The notes beneath the pieces were generated by a model that did not search any database, had not been told where the DNA came from, and saw only the letters and a list, made by a program, of their open reading frames with translations. A stretch of DNA of 9,597 bases from JBGTLU01 sp041743935. Its GTDB lineage: Bacteria > Bacteroidota > Bacteroidia > Sphingobacteriales > Sphingobacteriaceae. Positions within the stretch are counted from its first letter, which is position 1. Every line of letters begins with the position of its first letter. The position numbers were made by a program, and so were the translations under genes. This document shows, in pieces, positions 1 to 5,941 of the stretch. The stretch is from NCBI GenBank assembly GCA_041743935.1, contig JBGTLU010000019.1:1-9597 (forward strand), read 5' to 3'.

Positions 1-314
1 GCAATTTTTAAATGTTCCAACAAGGCTTTAAATACTTCTTCTTCCGTTTTAAGGTGGCGCATATCCATCACCTTTAAACTTTTCCAAAACAATCTGCCTA
101 TGCAACGATTACTGTTTCGCCAAGCTAATTTGGCACCAAACTCCAATTCTTCGAAACGCTGAAAATAGGTCCCTGTAGTTTGTATTTCGGATTTTATTTG
201 TTGTAAGCGTTCCGCCAGTCCGCTTAACTTTTGTTCAACATAAAATTGCTCCAAAAATAGTTCGGCCTTACCGAGTAAGTCAGAGGGAGTCGTAATTTCA
301 ACCGAATTTTGCAT
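1..314 (-). CDS. nos: Bacterial nitric oxide synthase, oxygenase domain (N-terminal part, cut by window edge)
   Basis: Reading leftward from ATG at 314, an open frame of 104 codons runs off the window with no stop. Bacterial NOS oxidises L-arginine to citrulline and NO at a thiolate-bound heme, using a pterin and an external reductase. The signature is plain at residues 55-77: EELEFGAKLAWRNSNRCIG followed by RLFW. Cys71 matches the proximal heme-ligand cysteine. Trp65, six residues before it, matches the Trp that stacks on the heme (Trp409/Cys415 in nNOS). Downstream, the stretch through Met83-Asp84 and Thr90-Glu93 also follows the bacterial NOS pattern. The N-terminus is short, with no eukaryote-like extension. 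Whether a reductase domain is fused at the C-terminus, as in a few bacteria, cannot be seen. The other ATG at 318 is out of frame. Family assignment is very secure; NO synthesis itself is inference. Confidence 0.94.
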   Translation of the reverse strand, partial: MQNSVEITTPSDLLGKAELFLEQFYVEQKLSGLAERLQQIKSEIQTTGTYFQRFEELEFGAKLAWRNSNRCIGRLFWKSLKVMDMRHLKTEEEVFKALLEHLKI

Positions 315-326
315 GCATGATGATGA

Positions 327-334
327 CAAATATA
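327..334 (-). promoter_or_regulatory. Candidate -7 box (TATATTTG) upstream of nos
   Basis: On the minus strand TATATTTG matches the Bacteroidota -7 consensus TAnnTTTG and ends 12 bases before the nos ATG. Transcription would then start only a few bases before the start codon, giving a very short leader. No convincing -33 TTG-type element lies at the usual 19-21 base spacing, so this is a motif match only. Confidence 0.35.
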
Positions 335-442
335 CAGGAACAATGTTTGAGATTTTACTAAAAGGATTCAGGAAAATACCTAAAGTTTACCTTGCGGAAG
401 GATAGATGCAGATCTCTGTAAAGATACCTGATTTAAGTATTG

Positions 443-757
443 TTAAAATACCCCTAAAATTCTGCGTTTCTGAATCTCATATTCGGTTTGGCTCACTAAA
501 CCTTTTGATCTAAGTTCAGATAGTTTTATTAATTTATCTGCTTCTGCAATACTTAAAGGGCCATCCTTTAACCTTTCGGAGTAAGAACTTTCTGCCCTAA
601 TGGACCAAATCATGGCTATAATCCATCCTATGCCCGTCCAACCAAAGCTTAAGTTTAGCAACATAATAGCCCAAAAATCTTTTTTATCTCTAGCTAAGAT
701 GGTTGGCAAGAAATAAAACACCAGATAAATGAATAAAATGAGGATAAAAGCTAACAT
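443..757 (-). CDS. Small membrane protein: superinfection-immunity (Imm) family with C-terminal SHOCT domain
   Basis: The 104-residue protein has two hydrophobic segments (about 2-20 and 28-52). The pattern FLPTILAR at 16-23, then LNLSFGWTGIGWIIAMIW at 34-51, is typical of the T4 Imm-like superinfection immunity family of small inner-membrane proteins. Residues 73-101 (DKLIKLSELRSKGLVSQTEY and following) fit a SHOCT domain, a short helical module often found at the ends of membrane or secreted proteins and thought to mediate oligomerisation. Phage Imm blocks DNA injection by superinfecting phage. Chromosomal homologues are common and mostly untested, so a defence role is not shown. The gene stands alone, separated from nos by about 130 bases and divergent from the lipoprotein gene at 950. 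No Shine-Dalgarno sequence is visible. Confidence 0.85.
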   Translation of the reverse strand: MLAFILILFIYLVFYFLPTILARDKKDFWAIMLLNLSFGWTGIGWIIAMIWSIRAESSYSERLKDGPLSIAEADKLIKLSELRSKGLVSQTEYEIQKRRILGVF

Positions 758-949
758 ATCGGGGAATTCTATTTTAAGTAAATATTCGGAAATTTATTTC
801 AAAATCAAAATAGTTCGGGAATTAAAAATGGTGTTAATACTATTAAATATGAACAAAATTTATCTATTTAAACTCAACAAAAAGGCAAAAGGACAGGTGT
901 TTTGGCAAGGTGTTTGTGATTTTATGAAAATAACCAAAATAAAATAATT
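758..949. other. Divergent intergenic region without a recognised motif
   Basis: This is 192 bases of AT-rich DNA between the Imm-like gene (leftward) and the lipoprotein gene (rightward). It must carry both promoters, but no exact TAnnTTTG box was found on either strand. A 72-codon plus-strand frame from 729 to 947 crosses it, but it overlaps the start of the Imm-like gene and has low-complexity Lys/Asn/Ile composition, so it is not taken as a gene. Confidence 0.5.
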
Positions 950-1702
950 ATGAAACAATTAACTCTCTTAAAAAAATGCTTATCAATAGCCTTGGTTGTT
1001 GTTTTTGCGGTGGTTTTGTCTTCTTGCCGTAAATCAAAATTAGACAATACTAATGCAACTTTTATATTCAAAGCAACTAATTCTAGTACTGGAGGTAGCT
1101 CTGAAAACTCCGTATTAAATAATGGTGTTTTAGTAGAAAGTTTTAAAATTAACATCGAAGAAGTAGAATTGGAGTTTGATGATGATGACCCACGTTTTGC
1201 TACAGATTCTGTAGCAAGTGACATCGAATTAAAAGGACCATTTGAAATTGACCTAATTCAGAATCAAAATTTATTGGAACAAACAATAGGAACCAGAATT
1301 GAAGTACCTGTAGGCGTTTACGATGAAATAGAGTTTAAATTCAGAGAAGGTAAAGTTACATCTTCAGTTATGAATGGTAAATCCATTCGTATTACTGGCA
1401 CCATAAACGGTACACCATTTATTTTTTGGAGTGATAATGAAATAGAGCTAGAAGCAGAATTTGAGCAAAATCTTACATTAGACGAAATCAGAGATAATAT
1501 AATCGTTGTTACTTTTGATATTGCAGCTTTAGTAAACCCATCTAAAGGTGGTGTTGATATTACAGGCGCTATGGATAGAAACAATAACGGTTTAATTGAA
1601 ATCTTCTTTAACGATCCGGATGGCAATGGAGATCTTGCCAGACAATTATGGAATAGATTAGAAGCCATAATTGATGCATTTGATGAAAGATTTGATAATT
1701 AA
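950..1702 (+). CDS. Lipoprotein of unknown function, possibly DUF4382-like
   Basis: The 250-residue protein begins with a lipoprotein signal: positive N-region (KQLTLLKK, residues 2-9), hydrophobic core to about 22, and lipobox LSSC with the lipidated Cys at 26. Arg-Lys-Ser follow rather than the acidic export signal of some Bacteroidota surface lipoproteins, so periplasmic or outer-membrane location is open. The mature part looks beta-rich and acidic (about residues 61-190). The arrangement VESFKINIEEVELEF, then FEIDLIQNQNLLEQ, then VPVGVYDEIEF resembles DUF4382-type domains, where a 'pGtY..I.l' turn follows a 'DLl' strand. An Asp/Asn-rich stretch at 209-228 (DRNNNGLIE and NDPDGNGD) could bind calcium but does not form a complete EF-hand loop. 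The start follows an A-rich leader. It is monocistronic, ending at the hairpin at 1722. Function unknown; the DUF4382 link is tentative. Confidence 0.8.
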   Translation: MKQLTLLKKCLSIALVVVFAVVLSSCRKSKLDNTNATFIFKATNSSTGGSSENSVLNNGVLVESFKINIEEVELEFDDDDPRFATDSVASDIELKGPFEIDLIQNQNLLEQTIGTRIEVPVGVYDEIEFKFREGKVTSSVMNGKSIRITGTINGTPFIFWSDNEIELEAEFEQNLTLDEIRDNIIVVTFDIAALVNPSKGGVDITGAMDRNNNGLIEIFFNDPDGNGDLARQLWNRLEAIIDAFDERFDN

Positions 1703-1721
1703 TAGTTGAATAAACTAAAGT

Positions 1722-1750
1722 AAAAAGCACGGTTTATTACCGTGCTTTTT
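1722..1750. terminator. Bidirectional hairpin terminator between the lipoprotein gene and aroK
   Basis: A perfect 12-bp stem, AAAAAGCACGGT (1722-1733) with ACCGTGCTTTTT (1739-1750), encloses the 5-base loop TTATT. The A-tract/T-tract at the stem base gives a U-run for transcripts from either side, suiting the convergent gene pair. The aroK stop codon (1737-1739) lies at the loop edge, so the hairpin also encodes the last residues of shikimate kinase. Confidence 0.9.
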
Positions 1751-2270
1751 GTTTATTTACTACTTTAAGTTTTATTAAAAAGTGGATTAAGCTCTTCTCT
1801 TTAGCCCTTAAAACATTCATTTGTATTTTGGCATTCCGATAAAAATTTGCTCTTTCTTCTAATTTAGTTGCAATGAATTCTTCTAATTTATCCTCATTAA
1901 TTTTACTAATTAATGGTCTGTTTTCTTTGTTCGTTTGGAGGCGCTGGGCTAAGGTTTTTGGAGGTAAATACAAATAACAAGTTAAACCATTTGCATTCAT
2001 CCAATCCAGATTATCAAAAAAACATGGAGTACCACCACCGGTTGCTATTACAATATTGGTAAGATGTTTTGTTTCGTGTAGATGTTTTTGCTCTATTTTT
2101 CGGAATTCGGCTTCGCCATATTTTTCAAATAATTGTGCAATGCTTGCCTTTTCTTGCTCCTCAATTTGAGCATCTAAATCAATAAAATTTAGATTTAGTT
2201 TAGTTGCAATTCTTTTTCCTAGAGTGCTTTTACCCGAACCCATAAAACCAATAAAATACATTCTTGCCAT
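1737..2270 (-). CDS. aroK: Shikimate kinase
   Basis: The 177-residue enzyme has the usual length of the family. It phosphorylates shikimate at the 3-hydroxyl with ATP, the fifth step of the chorismate pathway, in the cytoplasm. Visible motifs in order: Walker A GFMGSGKST (8-16); shikimate and Mg-binding DLD (31-33); Arg57 in FRKIE; the GGG motif at 78-80; the lid Arg in RPL (118-120); and ERANFYRNA (139-147), with Arg140 in the substrate-contacting position. Its ATG overlaps the stop of the upstream permease gene by one base (TAATG), implying translational coupling. It is the last gene of the minus-strand block. Its 3' end is built into the terminator hairpin. No obvious functional link to the permease is seen; the coupling may be only positional. 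Confidence 0.96.
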   Translation of the reverse strand: MARMYFIGFMGSGKSTLGKRIATKLNLNFIDLDAQIEEQEKASIAQLFEKYGEAEFRKIEQKHLHETKHLTNIVIATGGGTPCFFDNLDWMNANGLTCYLYLPPKTLAQRLQTNKENRPLISKINEDKLEEFIATKLEERANFYRNAKIQMNVLRAKEKSLIHFLIKLKVVNKQKAR

Positions 2271-3328
2271 TAGTTTATTCTCACTCTCGGGTCTAAAACA
2301 GCATACAGAATATCAACCAACATATTTATTACGATAAATATTACCGCTACAAACAAAATGGCTCCCATCACTACCGGAAAATCAGAAAGTTCTAACGCAT
2401 CTACCGTTGCTTTGCCTAATCCATTCCAACCAAAAATATATTCTATAAAGAAAGAACCTGCCATAAGCGATGCCAGCCAACCCGAAACGGCAGTAATTAC
2501 AGGATTCAATGCATTTTTAAGTGCATGTTTTGTAATAACAGCATAATGACTTAGTCCTTTTGCCCTAGCGGTTCGGATGTAGTCCTGAGACAGAACATCG
2601 AGCATGGAGCTTCGGGTGAGTTGCACAATGATAGCTAAAGGGCGTAAGCCAAGGGTAAATGCCGGCAAAATGAGATTATGCAATGCCAAGACTTCACCTT
2701 TAAATGGATTGTAGTTATGTAAACTACCCGACATGTTTAACCCTGTGTAATCACTTAACACAAAGCCAAAAAGCCAGGCTACCAAAATACCAGCAAAGAA
2801 AGACGGCATGGAAATACCAATGATAGAAAATGCAATAGAACTTCTATCTATCCAAGTATCCTTTTTAATGGCAGACACAACTCCCAAAAAAATGCCTATG
2901 ACTGTGGCAAACAACATGCTTACTCCTGCCAAGATTAAGGTATTTGGAATGGTTTCGGCCAAAATTTTACTTACTTCTTTTTTGGTTTGATATGAGCGCC
3001 GTAAATAAGGTTTTTTTAGCACGATGATTTGATTATCTCCTACAGAAATTAAAGCTGCATATGCATATTTCTGCTTTTCTTCGGCGGTTTTTTCATGCAA
3101 ACCGATAGGGGATAAATCATTTAAAAACAAGAAAAACTGAATGTACTTTGGTTTATCCAGCCCAAATTCTTTCCGTACTGCTTCCAGAGATTGTATGTCG
3201 GATCGTTGGCCTTGGGTCATCCGTGCCGGATCTCCGGGTAAAACATTAAACAATAAAAAAACCACAACAATAACTCCGAGTAAAACGGCAAATCCGTATC
3301 CTATTTTCCGAAGTATGTATGCCAGCAT
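2270..3328 (-). CDS. ABC transporter permease, DppB/OppB (peptide/nickel) type
   Basis: The 352-residue inner-membrane protein carries the N-terminal DppB/OppB signature: a first membrane segment at about 9-29 ending FNVLPGDPAR (27-36), then a 'GLDKP' region (56-60). The transporter core follows from about 126. The EAA loop that contacts the ATPase is DYIRTARAKGLS (249-260), and the C-terminus has the family-typical LDPRVR (345-350). The segment from about 70 to 120 is a long extracytoplasmic loop, making the protein longer than E. coli OppB (306 residues); similar long loops occur in Bacteroidota homologues. The partner permease, ATPases and binding protein are not in the window. It lies 33 bases after the BT_3928-like gene and overlaps aroK by one base. 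The substrate (oligopeptide, dipeptide or metal) cannot be told from sequence. Confidence 0.9.
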   Translation of the reverse strand: MLAYILRKIGYGFAVLLGVIVVVFLLFNVLPGDPARMTQGQRSDIQSLEAVRKEFGLDKPKYIQFFLFLNDLSPIGLHEKTAEEKQKYAYAALISVGDNQIIVLKKPYLRRSYQTKKEVSKILAETIPNTLILAGVSMLFATVIGIFLGVVSAIKKDTWIDRSSIAFSIIGISMPSFFAGILVAWLFGFVLSDYTGLNMSGSLHNYNPFKGEVLALHNLILPAFTLGLRPLAIIVQLTRSSMLDVLSQDYIRTARAKGLSHYAVITKHALKNALNPVITAVSGWLASLMAGSFFIEYIFGWNGLGKATVDALELSDFPVVMGAILFVAVIFIVINMLVDILYAVLDPRVRIN

Positions 3329-3361
3329 GCGGTTTAATTATTAGTTGGTAAAGTATAAAAA

Positions 3362-4510
3362 TCAATCCTTATCAAAATATTTTTCTTTTAATTCCTGATA
3401 ATCGGGTAAACTGTTGCTCGACCATTTATTTATCACCGTTCCATTTTTCATCAAGATCAACCCCGGATTAGAGCGAACCATCGACTTCAACGGGGTGGCA
3501 TCTGCAAAAAAGAATTCATGGAAAAGATTTAATTCATGCCTAAATGTTTCTGCTTGCACCGCAGTTGCACTAGTTAAAGCTACCGTTCTGATATTAAACT
3601 CTTCTTCTGCAATAATGGTTAGTTCGCTTAATTTTTGATGTGCTTTCTGGTTGGTTTTATTCAAATCATAAGATACAATGATTAAATTATAAAATGGATT
3701 TGCAATAATCTCATTGGTATAATCGGTTCCCTGTGCATCATTTATTTGAAAGCCTATGATAGCAGGTGTAAATCCTTTTTTAACTAAAATTGGATCAGAT
3801 GTAGCTATTAATTCCCAATTTTCATCTTCCCAAATTCCGCTAGAGATATATTCCTTATCATCCATCTTTTTTTCTTCGCCGGTACTCGCATTTCTAAGTG
3901 TGTACATAACGGCATATTCATCGGGTTCGGCACCATCTGGTATTTGCATTAATGCCGGTATGTTATTCCCAATTTTATAAGGCAAAAAATCAATTATTGG
4001 TAAATTTCGGGTAGTGTAAATACCAAACCCAAAAGACAGAAAAGTTACCAGCGCCAAAACGTAATTTTCTGTTTTTAAAGCAAAAATTGGTTTTATTTTT
4101 TCTTTGTTTAGGAAGATAATAAGTATCCAAACTAACAAGACTATATCTTTCCAAAACGATTGCCAAGGTGTAAGTTTTATGGCATCTCCAAAACAACCAC
4201 AATCGGTAACTTTATTAAAATAAGCAGAGTAAAACGTCAGAAAGGTGAAGAATACTATCATTAATAATAATCCCCAGGCCACTAATTTTATTCTGGCTCC
4301 AATTAAAAGCGCAATTCCCAAAATAATTTCAACGGCACAAATTATTACAGACAAAACCACTGCTGTAGGAACCATCCATTCCATACCAAAAACCTGAAAA
4401 TATTCTTCTAGCTTATAAGAAAAACCAAGCGGATCGTTAGCTTTAATTAAGCCCGAGAAAATGAATAATAATCCGGTTAACCACCTACTTGTTGTTACAA
4501 GGTAAATCAT
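3362..4510 (-). CDS. BT_3928-family protein: DoxX/MauE-like membrane domain plus thioredoxin-like C-terminal domain
   Basis: The 382-residue protein has an N-terminal four-helix DoxX/MauE-like membrane domain (about 5-135). It contains the characteristic SGLIKANDPLGFSYKLEEYF (19-38) and CGCFGDAIKLTPWQSFWKD (104-122). A further membrane helix follows at about 150-165, then a soluble, probably periplasmic part. Residues about 274-375 look like a thioredoxin fold (NLIIVSYDLN at 275-284; NPGLILMKNGTVINKW at 348-363). There is no CxxC there; Cys104 and Cys106 in the membrane part are the only paired cysteines. MauE-like proteins are linked to disulfide chemistry in other systems, so a redox or quinone-linked role is possible but unproven. 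The start overlaps the DUF1599 stop as ATGA. The pairing with DUF1599, next to folP and cdaA, is to my knowledge a recurring Bacteroidota arrangement. Confidence 0.88.
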   Translation of the reverse strand: MIYLVTTSRWLTGLLFIFSGLIKANDPLGFSYKLEEYFQVFGMEWMVPTAVVLSVIICAVEIILGIALLIGARIKLVAWGLLLMIVFFTFLTFYSAYFNKVTDCGCFGDAIKLTPWQSFWKDIVLLVWILIIFLNKEKIKPIFALKTENYVLALVTFLSFGFGIYTTRNLPIIDFLPYKIGNNIPALMQIPDGAEPDEYAVMYTLRNASTGEEKKMDDKEYISSGIWEDENWELIATSDPILVKKGFTPAIIGFQINDAQGTDYTNEIIANPFYNLIIVSYDLNKTNQKAHQKLSELTIIAEEEFNIRTVALTSATAVQAETFRHELNLFHEFFFADATPLKSMVRSNPGLILMKNGTVINKWSSNSLPDYQELKEKYFDKD

Positions 4511-5049
4511 CTTATTTCTAATTTAATTAATGCAAAAACAGAATAATTAAGCATGTCTTGATAATTAGCTTTTACCCCTTCAGAAACTAAAGTGTTTCCT
4601 TTGTTGTCTTCAATTTGTTTCACTCGCAGTAACTTCATCAAAATTAAATCCGTTAACGAACTTATACGCATGTCTCGCCAAGCTTCGCCATAATCGTGGT
4701 TTTTATCTTCCATCAATTGTTTTGCGATGAATGCTTCTAGATCAAATTCTTTTTTTACTTCATCTACAGAAAGTTCCATAGGTGCATCATCTGTAAGTTT
4801 TAATTGAATTAAAGCAATTAAACAATAGTTGACTATACCTATAAATTCCGATGCAATATCTTCATCAATTTTGCTAACTTTTTTCTGTTGTAAAGTTCTA
4901 ATACGTTGGGCTTTAATAAATATCTGATCGGTAATAGATTCCGGACGGAGCACCCTCCAAGCAGTACCATAATCTGCTGTTTTCTTTAGAAAAAGAGCCT
5001 TGCAAATGGCTATAACTGCATCGTATTGTGTAGAAGTATCTGTCTGCAA
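4507..5049 (-). CDS. Tandem DUF1599-domain protein, TTG start
   Basis: The 180-residue cytoplasmic protein consists of two copies of the DUF1599 module. Copy 1 (about 14-84) has KKTADYGTAWRVLR, then SITDQIFIKAQRI and VNYCLIALIQL. Copy 2 (about 106-178) has DKNHDYGEAWRDMR, then SLTDLILMKLLRV and LNYSVFALIKL. The paired DYGxAW, (S/L)TD and NY positions show an internal duplication. DUF1599 has been grouped by comparative genomics with nucleotide-modification-associated domains, but no activity is shown. The chosen start is TTG at 5049. No in-frame ATG lies between the upstream stop codon and the conserved QYDAVIAIC stretch, so a non-ATG start is needed. It is the first gene of the leftward block, with ATGA coupling to the next gene. 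Confidence 0.88.
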   Translation of the reverse strand: MQTDTSTQYDAVIAICKALFLKKTADYGTAWRVLRPESITDQIFIKAQRIRTLQQKKVSKIDEDIASEFIGIVNYCLIALIQLKLTDDAPMELSVDEVKKEFDLEAFIAKQLMEDKNHDYGEAWRDMRISSLTDLILMKLLRVKQIEDNKGNTLVSEGVKANYQDMLNYSVFALIKLEIR

Positions 5050-5064
5050 AATGATAGGTTTTAG

Positions 5065-5072
5065 TAACTTTG
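5065..5072 (+). promoter_or_regulatory. Candidate -7 box (TAACTTTG) for folP-cdaA
   Basis: TAACTTTG fits the Bacteroidota -7 consensus TAnnTTTG. Transcription would start near 5077-5080, almost on the GTG start of folP, implying a leaderless or near-leaderless message. No good -33 element is seen at standard spacing. Confidence 0.35.
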
Positions 5073-5076
5073 GTAT

Positions 5077-5940
5077 GTGAGCAAAAATACATTTTTTTCA
5101 AATCTAGCCACTATAACTTGCAAAGGGAAGATCATAGATCTCTCCACACCCAAAATAATGGGAATCATAAATGTAACCCCAGATTCCTTTTATGCAGGTA
5201 GCAGAAAACAAAACGAATCCGAAATAGTAGATCAAGCAAGAAAAATGTTGGATGAAGGAGCAGATTTTTTGGATTTAGGCGCTTATTCCACCCGGCCAAA
5301 TGCACAAGACAATTCAACAGATGAAGAATTAGACCGATTAATACCGGCCATAGAAAATGTATGTAAAGAATTTCCAGAAGCCATCCTTTCTGCAGATACC
5401 TTTAGGGCTATTGTTGCAAAAGAGGCCGTAAATGCCGGTGCTGCTATGATAAATGATATTTCGGCCGGTAGACTCGATAACAATATGGCAGAAACTATTG
5501 CTAAACTTGGGGTGCCATATGTAGCCATGCACTCTCGTGGCACACCACAAACCATGCAAAGTTTAAATGAATATAATGATATCATTTTAGATATTATGGA
5601 TGAATTGTTAGCTCCAATTCAAACACTACGAAACAAAGGAGTAAAAGATATTATGATTGATCCGGGCTTTGGTTTTGCAAAAAATAGTACTCAAAATTTC
5701 GAATTACTTAACCGTTTATCAGAATTAAGTATCCTGAATTTACCTATCTTGGTGGGTATTTCCAGAAAATCAATGATTTATAAAACATTAGAAATACCAA
5801 CTGAAGAAGCACTAAACGGAACTACTGTTTTGCACAGCATTGCTCTGCAAAAAGGGGCCTCTATTTTACGTGTTCATGATGTTTTGGAAGCCAAACAATG
5901 CATAAAATTACTATCTAAACTAAACCAAAAAAAGCTGTAG
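5077..5940 (+). CDS. folP: Dihydropteroate synthase
   Basis: The 287-residue cytoplasmic TIM-barrel enzyme condenses 6-hydroxymethyl-dihydropterin pyrophosphate with p-aminobenzoate to dihydropteroate in folate synthesis; it is the sulfonamide target. Motifs in order: IINVTPDSFY (30-39), with Asn32 at the Mg/pyrophosphate site; DLGAYSTRP (66-74); DTFR (107-110); NDISAG (126-131); MHSRG (151-155); the pterin-binding IDPGFGFAKN (194-203); SRKS (229-232); and LRVHDV (264-269). All catalytic signatures are present. The start is GTG at 5077: a stop at 5065-5067 blocks any earlier in-frame start, and the first ATG (5158) would delete the first beta strand. cdaA follows after 1 base, so the two are surely co-transcribed. 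Divergent from the DUF1599 gene, with only 27 bases between the start codons. Confidence 0.96.
   Translation: MSKNTFFSNLATITCKGKIIDLSTPKIMGIINVTPDSFYAGSRKQNESEIVDQARKMLDEGADFLDLGAYSTRPNAQDNSTDEELDRLIPAIENVCKEFPEAILSADTFRAIVAKEAVNAGAAMINDISAGRLDNNMAETIAKLGVPYVAMHSRGTPQTMQSLNEYNDIILDIMDELLAPIQTLRNKGVKDIMIDPGFGFAKNSTQNFELLNRLSELSILNLPILVGISRKSMIYKTLEIPTEEALNGTTVLHSIALQKGASILRVHDVLEAKQCIKLLSKLNQKKL
5082..5089 (-). promoter_or_regulatory. Candidate -7 box (TATTTTTG) for the leftward DUF1599 block
   Basis: On the minus strand TATTTTTG matches TAnnTTTG. It would start transcription near 5076, giving a leader of about 27 bases before the TTG start at 5049. The box lies inside the folP coding sequence, so the two divergent promoters would be interleaved. 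No clear -33 element was found. Confidence 0.35.
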
Positions 5941-5941
5941 C

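Noticed and set aside
312..326. Repetitive CATGCATGATGATGA stretch at the nos start as a regulatory repeat
   Set aside because: Too short and imperfect; it most simply reflects overlapping ATG-like triplets around the start codon.
729..947. 72-codon plus-strand open frame before the lipoprotein gene
   Set aside because: It overlaps the start of the well-supported Imm-like gene on the other strand, has AT-driven Lys/Asn/Ile composition and no recognisable domain.
1318..1668. 116-codon minus-strand open frame inside the lipoprotein gene
   Set aside because: It lies wholly within a gene with a clear lipoprotein signal; its Ser/Ile-rich translation has no domain and it is an antisense shadow.
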